From: Carposina sasakii
Taxonomy: Eukaryota; Arthropoda; Insecta; Lepidoptera; Carposinidae
DNA: 64,000 bases
Direction: 5' to 3'
NCBI GenBank assembly: GCA_014607495.2
Contig: CP053153.1
Span: forward strand, 14,012,001-14,076,000
Of this stretch, positions 52,733-63,929 are shown piece by piece. The notes under the pieces were generated by a model. That model made no database searches and was not told where the DNA came from. It was given only the letters and a program-made list of their open reading frames with translations. The translations under genes and the position numbers were made by a program. How positions within the stretch are numbered: the first letter of the stretch is position 1; each line of letters starts with the position of its first letter.

Positions 52733-53105
52733 TAGTGGACGCCTACGACCCCGTCCGCGTAGACTGCAGAAAAAACAAAAGGTCGAAATTACCCGGGATA
52801 AAAAAAATATTTTCTCGGGATAAATTGTGGCCTATGTGTAATTATGATATTTAAGCTATATTATAATTTCATCAGAATCACAAACATCTTTACATACGGC
52901 TAAGGAGTGTAATGCACTTCCTTCCGATGTATTTCCCGAGCGCTACAACATTGGTCTCTTCAAAGCTAGAATGAATAGGCACTTTCTAGGCAAACATGTA
53001 CCACCCTAGGCCGCATCTAGCTTAACATCAGGCACGATGGCGGTCAAATGTTTGCCTAGCTATTTGTAAAATCACAAACTTTCGCGTTTATGATATTAGT
53101 AGGAT
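52733..53105 (-). mobile_element. Helitron-like element, minus orientation, split by a LINE tail
   Basis: Plus strand starts ACTAGTGGACGCCTACGACC then CCGTCCGCGTAGACTGCAGA and ends CACAAACTTTCGCGTTTATG then ATATTAGTAGG. The two halves match the 21710-21942 copy when the 184-bp insert with its duplicated AATCACAAAC is removed. Confidence 0.82.
52886..53069 (+). pseudogene. 5'-truncated LINE: ORF2 C-terminus with target-site duplication
   Basis: Encodes SLHTAKECNALPSDVFPERY then NIGLFKARMNRHFLGKHVPP and a stop, the usual end of an insect LINE ORF2 (WNSLP-type motif as CNALP). AATCACAAAC flanks it directly (52876-52885 and 53070-53079), a 10-bp target duplication. Only about 184 bp were inserted. 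Confidence 0.85.
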
Positions 53106-53551
53106 ACGAGTATACCAAATCTATCACTACAATATTTAAAACTTGTAAATTAATTAAAGTTTTTATATAGTGTTAATATCATTTAAGGTAGTTTTATTTA
53201 ATACAGATAACCCTTGTGAGTATAAAAATATAAATGTTACAGAATTTCAGGAGCAGTCTCGTCTCATTTCCTGTTAAGAGTTGTTACCTATCTAGACTTA
53301 TGAGACCGGGTGGCGTGGAACAAAAACCTCATGTTTTGAGTTTTTAGTATTTTTAGCATAGCGAGCAAAGTCTATAAGAAATATTTATTTATTTAAATGG
53401 ATAACAGGTGTTAAAGGAATTGTGTGAGTAGTGCCCATAATTAGCTTATATTAAAATCTTTTCTAAATTAATTGCATAAACTTAAGTCATGCTTGATGGT
53501 ATGCTAAGGTTCATAAAAATATGTCTCTTACATGTTGGCATAGCTAATTTA
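53106..53551. other. No gene recognised
   Basis: AT-rich spacer; no supported feature. Confidence 0.3.
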
Positions 53552-53673
53552 TTGGAACGAAGTTCCTTACGGCAGGCTTGTAGGAGAAAGGGATTTTACT
53601 GCGCGACCGAACTGAAAAAAATGTGATAGTAAAACCGTAAGAAAAAGTGCGTGGAATAAAACCGTTAAATGAG
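53552..53673 (-). repeat. Right arm of the 122-bp inverted duplication
   Basis: Inverse of 52035-52156. It opens with TTGGAACGAAGTTCCTTACG and GCAGGCTTG; a matching GGAACTTCGTTCC at about 53926 suggests that this arm is also the left end of a 380-bp element reaching to about 53940. Confidence 0.88.
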
Positions 53674-54419
53674 ACGTGCGCAGGCGCGACAGTCGTATAC
53701 ACAAGCGAGTAGTGTATAATACCTTTCTCTGTCTCCCTCTTTCTTTTCGTTCTCTCATCCCTTCTCTCTCTATTACTACTCCACCCCGCCAATGCATAGT
53801 ATATACTCATGAATTCATGGACAAGCACGTGGCGAATACTCACATTATAGATATATTTTAAACCTAAATAAAATTGAGCACGATTTTTCTTTTGCAAATT
53901 GTGTCGATTTTACATTAGCTGAAGGAACTTCGTTCCTACCTGGTGTCCCACGACACCACATTTAATTATTATAGATGTTACGGAGCTTTATTTGAACGAA
54001 CCGAATCAATGTAAAATATGCTGATGCGGGGCTTCACTAGAATACCATATAAAAAAACCATCGATAAACAAGTTGTTAATGCTTTCATATCGAATAAATG
54101 ATTTTGAATTTTGAATCTTTCAGTTTTGTAACTTTCTTTTTAGATGACTTGGAAATTTAAGTAACTCTCACCCGGTCTATAAGATACAGACACTACACTG
54201 TAAATGAGAACTCTACCTAATACAAGACTTTGTGACAAAGACGCTACTTTGTCTCCTTCTCCTCATTTACAATGTCCCTGGCAATTTCACTCTGAGAAGC
54301 TACTATTAATATGTAAATTTAAATTTAGCTGAAAATTGTGCAGTATCTGCATTTTGACACCCTTATTTGGGCATTACTCTAGTTTTATGTGGTAAAATAA
54401 AAATATATATTTATTTTTA
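53674..54419. other. Remainder of a GGAACGAAGTTCC-bounded element, then unassigned
   Basis: From 53674 to about 53940 lies the interior of a possible short element ending AAGGAACTTCGTTCCTACCT. TTGCTGATGCGGGGCTTCAC-like R4 words are at about 54020. The long frames at 53544-53897 follow CT-rich simple sequence and are not genes. Confidence 0.45.
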
Positions 54420-55050
54420 TTTATTTATTGTTAAATTGTATGTAAGTACAGTGGTCTTATAGCTGTATACAGAATCAATACAATTTTACTTATCGAGTGT
54501 AACAATATACATACCAATACAATTAAAATAGATTCAATTTAAAATTAATGAAATAAAAATCAATAATCCACATTACCATCACCAATAAAATAACTATAAT
54601 AATCAATTTAAAAATTTCTAAGCTAACACTGAATATTAAATATTTAAATTGCATTATACCAAACTATGTCAAAAAAAAACTAAAATAATTGCGTCAGCTA
54701 CACACAAAAAAATTTAGGTATGCACCTTGCTGTCAAAATACTCTTCTAAACAGTATGGCGATATTTGAATCAGGTACTAATTGAGCTACTTATTAAATTT
54801 TTGTCCTACAAGAGCTTTTATGATATCTGGTAACCTATTATAAACCTGGACCGCGACATAATTTCTTACACTACTCACTTTTTACCACAAAAATAGTTTT
54901 AACGCTGTGTTTTCTTTTGCTGTGATCATATTTGACTTGTATTTCTCATATATTTTGCTATCAAATGTCGATTGTTACAAGTGTTTATAAGACACGGCTA
55001 TTTATAAGCACCATTGGTATTTTGAAGAGTTTTATTAAGTTAAGTCTTAT
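54420..55050 (-). pseudogene. Degenerate LINE 3' region
   Basis: The minus strand around 54990-54730 has remnants NTSQI, VRNYVAVQVYNRLPDIIKAL then VGQKFN and CLEEYFDSK, with several stops, resembling the YN-LP-IK motif at the end of CR1/Jockey-type ORF2. The downstream part to 54420 would be 3' untranslated sequence. Confidence 0.5.
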
Positions 55051-55383
55051 TAAAGGTAGTTAAGTTAGAAAAGGGAAAACTATGCATGGAAAGTATGCTA
55101 AGCAGAATTCATGGGTAAGTATATGATAACAGGTATTCATAATTAAATATATGTTAATGTTTAGTTAATACATAATACATTTATACATACATTTATACAT
55201 TTATTTCCAACCAAATCCATATAAAACGAAAACATCATAACATTGCAAACACATAAGTATTTTACTACGGACATAAATTTGCACCGAACAAATGGAAATT
55301 GGGCCAACAAACAGTTTCCAAACTAGGAGATTCCTGTGCTACGGAAACTGGTGGTGGTCCTAAGGGATTATAATTTCGAGGGT
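55051..55383. other. No gene recognised
   Basis: AT-rich; ATACATTTATACATACATTT-type simple sequence at about 55175-55205. Confidence 0.3.
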
Positions 55384-55447
55384 GTCAGTGAGTGATCGTG
55401 TGAGTGATCGTGTGAGTGATCGTGTGAGTAGATCGTGTGAGTACGTG
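55384..55447. repeat. 12-bp minisatellite, about five units
   Basis: GTGAGTGATCGT repeats from about 55388, with one unit changed to GTGAGTAGATCGT. It lies in the 3' flank of the minus-strand LINE pseudogene and may be part of its 3' end. Confidence 0.85.
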
Positions 55448-55555
55448 TATGGGTATAATACAAAAGGTATCTAAAGTATGTAGGTAGATAGCATGTGGGT
55501 ACGGTAGGTAGTTAGCTACTGTAAGTTGAGTCGTGGACTCAGACTTCAGATTCTT

Positions 55556-56650
55556 TTAGGCAGAGATCAGTAAAAGATTTTCAGTCTCATCATATGATTG
55601 CAGCCATTTGGACAACTTAATTTTAATTTCATATGAGGTTTGTGTGTAAATATTATTGATTTTATGCGAACTGTTGTAAAGTAAGGCGCTCAGGGCACCA
55701 CATTGGCGGCGAGCAAATTTAGTCCGACAGACCACAGACAGACAGACCGCAACCCCAGGACGTCTGGACAACATTAATTTAGGATTGAAAGGAACGCGAG
55801 AATGGCATCGAAGTATGACCCTGAGAACAAATAGTTGCCTCACAGTCAACATCCCAGATTCCGTATATAACTCTTCAGTGCAAAAATCCCTCCGTTTGAA
55901 AAACATTATTTTTATAATCAACCGCTGCGCCCTATCGAGATCGATAAGTGTTGACTTGTAGGTCCCTCCCCAAATAGATATACAGTAACAAATGAGTGAT
56001 TGGTACAGGGTGAGATACACTATTTTAAGGTTTTTACGTCAGCGCACATACGCAGGTTTTTGAATACGTAAAGAAGTCTACGTACTCTACTGCAAACTAG
56101 TTCAACGTGGTCTTTCCAATCCAGGTGTTCATCAATACATACTCCAAGATATTTATGGCTTCTAACTGAGGAAAGCGTTTGGCATGTGCAGTCTGATAAG
56201 TCACTACATAGATGCGCCGTGAGCGAATTAGTCCATCCTGGAGGACAGCGACTTTTAGGTATAGAGAAACGTATGACTTTTGTTTTGTCTAAATTTAGGG
56301 TCAAGAGATTAGAAGTAAGCCATCTATTAACCTGAGCAAGAGACTCTTCAGCCGTACGTTTAGCCGCAACCCACGAATTACCATAAGCCAATAGGGCGGT
56401 ATCATCGGCGTATGTAAATATAGTGCAATTTGTTAGTGGTAACATACATAGATCGTTTATGTAGATCAAAAATAGTGTTGGTCCCAGAATGCTACCCTGT
56501 GGAACACCTGTATTTATTTTGAGGTCAGAGCTGTAAGACGAGTCAATTTTGACGCATTGTATACGTTCAGTAAGGTAGTCTTGGAATATTTTTAAAGGTG
56601 TACCTCTTATTCCTATGTGATTTAATTTCGTTAATAGAATGGGGACAGAA
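55556..56650 (-). pseudogene. 5'-truncated LINE reverse-transcriptase pseudogene
   Basis: On the minus strand: KIFQDYLTERIQCVKI, GVPQGSILGPTLFLIYINDL, catalytic FTYADDTALLAYG, then KYLGVCIDEHLDWKDHVE and RVRRLLYVFKNLRMCADVKT. A single-base loss near 56020 shifts the frame; the second part starts VYLTLYQSLICYCISIWGG and ends NLLLISA. The RT fingers and everything upstream are missing. It is a different lineage from the LINE at 44303. The frameshift makes it inactive. Confidence 0.88.
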
Positions 56651-56689
56651 AATATTTTTCTGTGATATACCTATAGTCCAGAATACAGT

Positions 56690-56955
56690 ATGTGACAAAA
56701 GTGTCACGACATGACGTCAGGGTAGGCTGTCCACGCTGTCCCCGCTCCCGGGATAAATGAGCGTGTCACTTCTGTCACGTGACGTCTGTTCTTACGAGAT
56801 TTACTCGTCACGCTAATTTATTGTGCGAATGCGAGGAAATTCGATTTGATATTCATTTAACGAATCTGTGAAATGGAAAACAGTTATGCGACTTGTATGT
56901 AACAATTGGTCGCTTTATGTGTAAAATCGAGTAAAAATCTCGTAGTAAATAAAAC
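56690..56955 (+). promoter_or_regulatory. Candidate promoter and untranslated first exon
   Basis: GTGACAAAAGTGTCACG (about 56690) and CGTGTCACTTCTGTCACG (about 56762) are inverted near-copies. TGACGTCA (CRE-type) lies at about 56712 and TCACGTGACGTC (E-box with half CRE) at about 56776; the zone includes CGCTCCCGGG. About 180 bases downstream AAACAG is followed by GTAAGT, a consensus donor at 56956. The pattern fits a host promoter with a short non-coding exon, though a small TIR element could give the same inverted motif. Confidence 0.4.
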
Positions 56956-58922
56956 AGGTAAGTTCATATTGAAAATAAACTCTTTTATTTTAAGAAAAAA
57001 TACTCAACTGCTTAAAAATTTTAACTCAGTTCTACTCTAACGGCTAAGACGAATCTAATGACACATCTCAAGCTCAAGTGCAACAAGCTGTTTAGGTTCA
57101 AAGAAATACACATAAAAACATATATATACTCGAAAAACATAACTATCTTCTTCGCCGTCGGGTCAAAAAAACGAAATCTTGTTAAAAACAAAACAAAAAC
57201 TAAAAAAAAAACGGATAAACGAAAACACCGGAAAAGTATATCAGTAGGTGAAACGGCTAATCCTGGAGCGTTACAAGTTGCACTTGCTAACTTAGGATGA
57301 GATGCACGTAGCGTAACAAAATAAGACTATCCTGTAAGTAAAGCTTCGCTTCTATGCCATCTTGTAACTACCCAGAACACCTTATTTATACCAGGTTAGG
57401 GATTAGGTTAGTTTGGAGCAGGATAATGCAAGTGTAAAGCTTATTTGGTGTCTTAGGTAAGGGTAGGTCTCGAGTTGTGATGTATGGTTTCTTTAAGTAT
57501 AGAACTCGGTGAATGTTTTTACTTTGTATTTTATTTAGCTATGTTGCTGTATTAATACCAGCGATCCTCCCTTCTTATAAAGATTGTATAGTCCATTATA
57601 TTTAAAACAAACATGCTAAGGCCATTTGGTGGTAGAAATTTTTGATCGGATTTTAATAGTTTTTTATTGTTTAAAGTAATATGTTGTTTAAAGAAACTGG
57701 TATACATCTTACCTGTATATATTAGTCAGCTAAGTTCCTCGGTCAATTCAATGTTTTTGTTTTTTAAAAGAGGTGTAAACTTTTGGCTCCGTGTTAACAT
57801 GAAACCAATTGAAATCTGATAAAATAGACTTTTTTTTTTTGTTATAGAGTTCTTTACTCCAGCGGACTGTGTGTCTCGTCAAAAGATACGCCTAATTTGG
57901 GTTTATGAGGGGCGGCTTAAGGCAACCCCTAATGTATGAATAAACTAACCTTGTGGCGGGAACCATGTCTTAACATGTTTACGACACGCCGAAAAGAGTT
58001 TTATTAAACTAGGTAAGGCTTGTGGTATTAAAGTGTGAATTTAATTAAAAACACCTTGATAGAAGCGGATGCCTACGTGAACTATTACGTATTATTCTGT
58101 TGTATAAGCTATATAGATGCTAAGTTTAATCAAAATTCGTGTGGTAGTTTTTGCGTGAAGTAGTTTACAAACATTCAAATATCTTCACGTTCTTACACAT
58201 TTTCACGTTTATTATAAGTAAAGTAGAGATTACGAGAAGATAAGTTATATAATATCTTATCAATTCGGTACCATTTTTTGGTTCATTGAAATCGTGCTTT
58301 TCGTCACTATATAACCATACAATCTATTTTTCTTCCTTAGATAAATTACATGGCAACTATCATAATACCTTTATAATTGAATCTAATATTAGACTTTGTG
58401 GTAAAATATAAAGTTAGGATAACTATGAACACCTTTGGCACGATAAAAATTTGTTTTCCTCTAATTCGATGACAGAAAAATAATTTCACGACAATTTTGA
58501 ACATGGCGCCGTAAAATTAAAGCCCTCCCTCCGGTTTCCGGAACTCGTTTACCCGAAATTACAGTCGATTTGTTACAAGTCCCCAAATAAATTCTGTCTA
58601 GATCAGTGGAACGAATTTTTGTGTTTGAAGATTGCTTTAGTCCTTATTTTTAATTAAATTTTGAGATCTAAATATATGATTGGATGTACCAATACATACT
58701 TACCTTTAATACCTGTAGACCATTGGTATTGATTAATAGCAAGAAATATGATACTCATTAATGATAATAGAAAATTGCTATTCTATTCTTTGATTGTAGT
58801 AAAAAATTCCTTTAAATATTGACAATGCGAACATATTATGCGAACTAATTATTTTGCGTATAATTCGCGTCTTTCTTTTATCAGATTAGATCTGTGGGGT
58901 AAGCACGAACCTTTTTACGCGG
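56956..58922. other. No gene recognised; possible intron
   Basis: The frame at 57058-57300 is mostly Lys codons from an A-rich tract, ending GETANPGALQVALANLG; there is no independent support for it. Helitron-like words (CAAACATTCAAATATCTTCA, TTTCACGTTTATTATAAG) occur at 58167-58220. Confidence 0.3.
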
Positions 58923-58984
58923 CGTAACGCTAGCGATTCGCTAGCAAAATCTATGTGATTTGACAGTTCAACGATAGCGTTACG
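58923..58984. other. Nested 62-bp hairpin
   Basis: CGTAACGCTA (58923-58932) and TAGCGTTACG (58975-58984) are exact inverted repeats, and GCTAGCGA/TCGCTAGC just inside the left one is a second perfect inverted repeat with a one-base centre. Probably a minimal MITE. Confidence 0.6.
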
Positions 58985-59016
58985 TACCCCTCTGTATTAC
59001 ACTACAACATATTATA

Positions 59017-59490
59017 GTGCTAACATTATTATCTTGTATTACCAGGAACGTGCTGCTGGTGATGACCTACGGTGCCGAGACGTGGTCTCTAACTATGTGC
59101 CTCATAAAAAAGCTCAGGATCGTACAGCGAGCGATGGAGAGAGCTATGCTTGGAATCTCTCTGCGTGATCGAATCAGAAATGAGGAGATCCGCAGACGTA
59201 CAAAGATCACCGACATAGCTCAACGGTCCAGCAAGCTGAAGTGGCAATGGGCAGGGCACATAGCTCGAAGAACTGATGGCCGACGGAGTCGGAAAGTTCT
59301 AGAGTGGATACCACGTATCGGCAAGCGCAGCGTGGGAAGGCCACCCGCGAGGTGGACGGATGCCCTGGCCAAGGTTGCGGGCGTCGGTTGAATGCAGGCT
59401 GCTTCCGACCGGTCGGAGTGGAGGTTGTTGGGGGAGGCCTATGTCCAACAGTGGACTTCTCAGGGCTGTAAGTGATGATGATGATGATTA
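59017..59490 (+). pseudogene. RTE-clade LINE 3' end (ORF C-terminus, 3' UTR and (GATG)n tail)
   Basis: The frame encodes VLLVMTYGAETWSLT, KLRIVQRAMERAMLGISLRD, RIRNEEIRRRTKITDIAQRS, KLKWQWAGHIARRTDGR and KRSVGRPPARWTDALAK, a characteristic RTE C-terminal domain, ending at 59391. Then GGGGGAGGCCTATGTCCAAC and AGTGGACTTCTCAGGGCTGT lead to GATGATGATGATGAT. The RT core is missing by 5' truncation. The tail shows where the R1 repeats got theirs. Confidence 0.9.
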
Positions 59491-61109
59491 CCAGGAAAAA
59501 CATAGTACTATCAGTTTTTTATTGGAATCCAGATTAAATGATGGACTATCAGAGAGATAAACAGCATAATAACTTTCGTTAGGTAGCTATTCGAACATTT
59601 CTTTGGGCATTGAAAAATCAGCCTTAAGTCGAATAAGTCCTTCTTGCTTGAGTTATTTCTGTCTTATTTACATTATTATCTAAAATAACTAAGTTTATAA
59701 CAAGTTGTAAGTGCTGTTCACACAAAATTACTACCAGAAGCCGGCCCTGTTCTTAAACTAACGCCGGACCTGGACTGTCCCTGCGTCCCACCGAAGCTAG
59801 ACGGCCACCGAGAGCGATGCGCACGGACGTGTTCTATATATACTACATACATATATCTATAACTGTATAACATGCATAAGTTTTCTAATTTCCTGTAAAA
59901 TATATACTGAAAGTGAACCAGGTGTTATCAATGGGAGAAATCCTGAACAAGTGCCTTAACTTTAAGTAACAGGTTGCCATCGATATATGTTACTGTATGT
60001 GACTGGAATTCTTAGTTCTAAACATCGATCATACTAAACTTACCTTTGCTATGAACCTTATTGCAATAGCAAAGGACATAAAAAGCTGAAAAACACGCGC
60101 CAAAATAGTCTGTAACGGTGACTCTTGTAGCTTAAATATTTTGTAACGTGTTAATTTAGGTATATGGTTGGAAATTGTTTGTTACTCTTTGTAAAGTGAT
60201 TCAGGTCGACACTAAAACGTGCCTAACTATAACGTTGAATATGTGAAATAACTTGAGTTTCTGTGAAACTTATACAGAATGTTATGTAAATGGGTTTTCT
60301 AAATTAATGATGAATTTATCTATATACATACTCGTAGTTGGTTACTTGTATATATTAATTTCGTTTCTATTGTTTATCATGCACCTATCTATATACTCAT
60401 TACTCAACTACTTATTAATACAGTCTACACAATTTCATTTTTACTTATCTTAGTTCTTGTAAAAATGCGTTAGCTTTATTTACTTTTCTTATAAATGTAT
60501 GTATTTGACATTTGTATGTACATTTATGTAGATTTCTAGCTTGTTCGTATTATGATATCTTATCATATCTGACTAAAACTTAGAGCAGGTTACAAGTAGA
60601 AATTTGTATTTCTCTCTTGTAGAATGATAACTTTCGCCAAATTTGTTTTTTTTTTGATGATCTCTAATATCTACATATAAATTTACTATACAATCCTACA
60701 AGGTAAATCCTATTTCTAAACCATTAAATAAAAAGAAAATATTATAACTATGTTTAAATGAGACAAAACATAAACATTAAATTAGTAAGACAAGGATAGA
60801 GTAGCACAGGGTAGAAACCGCATCAAAGAAGCCGCAAATTAAGTACCTACCTCACAACCGACTCGGTTACTTTACTAATTATATTTGTGGAAACTTAGTT
60901 CGTATTATGTACCTACCGACAGGCACTGTTGTGATAATTAGATTAGATACTCTGAAATATACAGGGTAAAATCGGACTGGCTTAAGAACTAGACATAAAA
61001 TCATAAAAATGGCACTCTTCATCATCATAATCTTTATCATTTGGGAGTATACACACGACTATGTTCCCGCTTCTCATAACAATCGTAATAACAGATCTAT
61101 ATCTATAAA
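59491..61109. other. No gene recognised
   Basis: AT-rich. A CG-richer piece at about 59738-59835 (GAAGCCGGCCCTG, CTAGACGGCCACCGAGAGCG) is unassigned. Open frames here are Leu/Ile/Tyr-rich and reflect composition. Confidence 0.3.
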
Positions 61110-61447
61110 TCTAAATCTATATACATATAATAAAAATGTAACGGATCGCTGTCTCTACATGGAAGATATATGAGAAAAAATATTATAGGAGACCTTTATC
61201 AACGCAATAGTACCCAAAAGAATGATTTTTGGAATGTTTGTCTATTAGTCGGTTTGTCTGTGCGTTTGTGCACGCTAATCTCAGAAACGGCTGAACCGAT
61301 TTCGATGCAGTTTTCAGGAATATATTGTGACAGGTCCCACTTAACAAATAGGCTACTTTTTATACCGGGAAAATGTTTTTATCCCGGATAATTTCGACAT
61401 TTTGTTTTTTCTGTAGTCCACGCGGACGGAGTCGCGGGCGTCCACTA
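61110..61447 (+). mobile_element. Helitron-like element, plus orientation
   Basis: Has CTCAGAAACGGCTGAACCGA then TTTCGATGCAGTTTTCAGGA, GACAGGTCCCACTTAACAAA, CCCGGATAATTTCGACATTT and ends GTCCACGCGGACGGAGTCGC then GGGCGTCCACTATTG. The GC-rich terminal hairpin is intact and CTAGT has decayed to CTATT. It is the uninterrupted reference for the split copy at 14557. Confidence 0.8.
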
Positions 61448-62267
61448 TTGTAAAATAAATACAGTGGTAGGTACAGGTCCGCACCATGTCGCATCGGTCT
61501 CATGGTCACAGTCAAACCCTTAATGATTTGCGAGTATTTTTAACTTAACTATTACACAAATTGTTCACAATATCTTGCAAAACTGCTTACGCGGTTTGAC
61601 TGCAGGTGGTAGTTTACAGTTTTTTTTAAATGTTTTATTTCAGATAACCGATTTGTCAACGCTTAGCATCAACAAGTAAGGCACAAAAAATAAAACCTAA
61701 AATCCCCTCGCAAAATCGTATCACGAACAAAATACAATATATTTATTCACCTTCACCTCTGCTCACCGGTTATGACAAAGTAAAACCTTGTTAATTTGAA
61801 ATTTATGAGAATTTTATCTTTTGCTTCGAATTGTTCAGCAAAAATTGATAATAAAAATGTAATTCTTTCTGATTATTGGGGCGTAACACCCGGCGATCTA
61901 CTTTTTAATCAAATAACCCCCCACTCCCCTTTCCCCCTCTTGGGTCGGATTTGGGCCTAATTAGGGACTTTTTGATTGAGATTTGGACTGTATTACGGGA
62001 CATGGGGTCGATTATGTAGACAGGCTGGTGTCGGCTTTACCTCAATCTCGGCAAATTAGAAAGATTTTAAACGAATTATACTTATCGTGACCTATTACGT
62101 ACCTACATCTGCTTCGCTGAAATAAATTATGTGCCTTAGTCAGTGACTTGGTAATATTTTCATCTAAGGCCTTGTTTAGGCTAATCTATGTTTGATTTGA
62201 CAAATATTCGATGTTTCAGTTAAGTTACGGTTTATAAATAGAGCCCTATGTCTCTGAAAACTATGTG
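61448..62267. other. No gene recognised
   Basis: Contains a C-rich run near 61915-61945 (CCCCCCACTCCCCTTTCCCC) and no coding frame. Confidence 0.3.
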
Positions 62268-62593
62268 CAGTGATAGCCCAGTGGTTAAGACGTGCACCTT
62301 CCAAGCAGGAGGCGTAAGTTCAATCTCAGTCACGGGCCTGTACCAATGAAAGATTTTAATGTTGCAGAATTGTCACTTAGCTCGTGCCTCGGAAAGCACG
62401 TAAAACCGTTGGTCCTGCGCCTGATCTCTCTCCGGTCGTGTCGGCTTTCCGTCCCATCGGGCTATGCGAGTAACGCAATAGAGAGTGCATCTGTGTTTGC
62501 GCACACACTTGTGCACTATAATATCTCCTGCGTACCTGGCCAATCTCCGTAGAGATTGGTCGCCTAGGCTAAAATACGGTCGGAGATCATCAT
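62268..62593 (+). mobile_element. tRNA-derived SINE, near full length
   Basis: The head has a tRNA-like A box (TAGCCCAGTGGTTAAGACG) and a B-box-like AAGTTCAATCTC; the body runs ACGGGCCTGTACCAATGAAA, GAATTGTCACTTAGCTCGTG, CTGATCTCTCTCCGGTCGTG and GCGCACACACTTGTGCAC; the tail is GGTCGGAGATCATCAT. An internal RNA polymerase III promoter would drive it. ATC tail repeats parallel those of RTE LINEs, so an RTE enzyme may have moved it. The frame across it is not a gene. Confidence 0.88.
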
Positions 62594-63084
62594 ATAAAGC
62601 TGTCGTTTTGTATGAATCAAATTTTGTTAGAGTTTATAAAAAAACAAAAACACTAACACGGAACTTAAGAATATTTTAAATAGAGTAGATTGGTTTGAAC
62701 AGAAATTGCCTGGGGGCCAATTCTTGAACAGTCTCGAGTTGGAACGAAGCCGAAACGGAACCGTTGTAGACGCTCAGAATAAAGCAATAATTAGTTTATG
62801 GTGACGTATTTAGAGACAGATATTTGTTTTTATTCTGTCATACTCGCGACCGATGCGGCTAAAATATACCTTATTGCTCAAACTATAAGTATATATTGCT
62901 TCGCACCGCGTTTTGTTAACGGTTCGTTAGTGGTTGCGTATCGGCTCAAAAATTTTCAAGTATTGCCCCCCTAAGTTAAAGGGGCGGGGGTTAATTATTG
63001 TCAATATAAAGTAATATTAACATTTCCATATTGTAAGTATAGGAAAGTAGGTAGGATATCTATATTTTTAATGATGAAAATGAT
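62594..63084. other. No gene recognised
   Basis: Contains TTAAAGGGGCGGGGGTTAAT at about 62976, a G-rich patch; nothing else assigned. Confidence 0.3.
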
Positions 63085-63240
63085 GTAAATAAAACTGCAG
63101 GATCACAAAAGAGATTCCACTGCCACGTTTAGAATAGTGGGGGATTGACCTGTAACAAGTTGCTAGGTCATCATCTTAGATGCCTCTAAATTCCTAGGTC
63201 GACTCTTACAATATGCACAGGAGATGCAGCTTAGCTTATA
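63085..63240 (+). repeat. R4 repeat
   Basis: GCAGGATCACAAAAGAGATT, CCACTGCCACGTTTAGAATA, CCTGTAACAAGTTGCTAG, CCTAGGTCGACTCTTACAAT and GGAGATGCAGCTTAG in R4 order. Confidence 0.75.
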
Positions 63241-63929
63241 TAAAATCTAAACATTTCTCAGGTAGATGTAGCAATAACAAGCACTTCGAAAATAAACAGG
63301 AAAAGGATTTAAAACAACACAAGCTAAAAAACCCAATCGAGCGCAAAAACGTAAAAGAAAACCAGTTGCTCCAATGTTTCGCAAATAAAATGGCCAGCGA
63401 AGTATAAAGGGCATTTTTCACTAAACTATGTAAAGTTTAATAAAAATCTACTTTGCGCACAAGAGTTTCGCCGTCAAATAAAAATATGTAATAAGACCTT
63501 TTTATTTCGCCGTTAATGAGTTCCCAGGCCGACCGCGCTGACGGGAATTAAAGGACCCCTACCATGGAACTCATTCTACAACGTATATAAAATTTTACTT
63601 GGGTGCTAAGTTTTACCGTGACGCTATCGACTCGCAAGCAATTTCCTAGTGTGCGGCTGCCTTCGAAAGGTACCTTACAGTATTCAGTGTAATGTATCGA
63701 GTGTAAGGTTTTCCTATTTGTCAAAACTTTTTTAGTTGCACGAAACTAATAACTATTCTAAATAGTATTGTCACGGAAAATACTACGTAACTCCTAGAGT
63801 ATATGGTTTTCACGTAAAGTCGAGATGTCGTTCTCTTCCTACAATGGGTACAGTTCTAAAATACGCTTGACGGAATTATTTAAGAATGCATGTATCCTTT
63901 TTTACTGGAAGGGACTGTCATCTATCCTG
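63241..63929. other. Unassigned; Lys-rich open frame at 63213-63407
   Basis: The frame ends KNPIERKNVKENQLLQCFAN then KMASEV. It starts inside the R4 repeat, so its first residues are not genuine; the remainder has no recognised relative. A downstream exon is possible but unsupported. Confidence 0.25.

Noticed and set aside
53544..53897. 117-codon minus-strand frame with Arg/Glu run
   Set aside because: The run comes from CT-rich simple sequence, and the start overlaps a repeat-element end.
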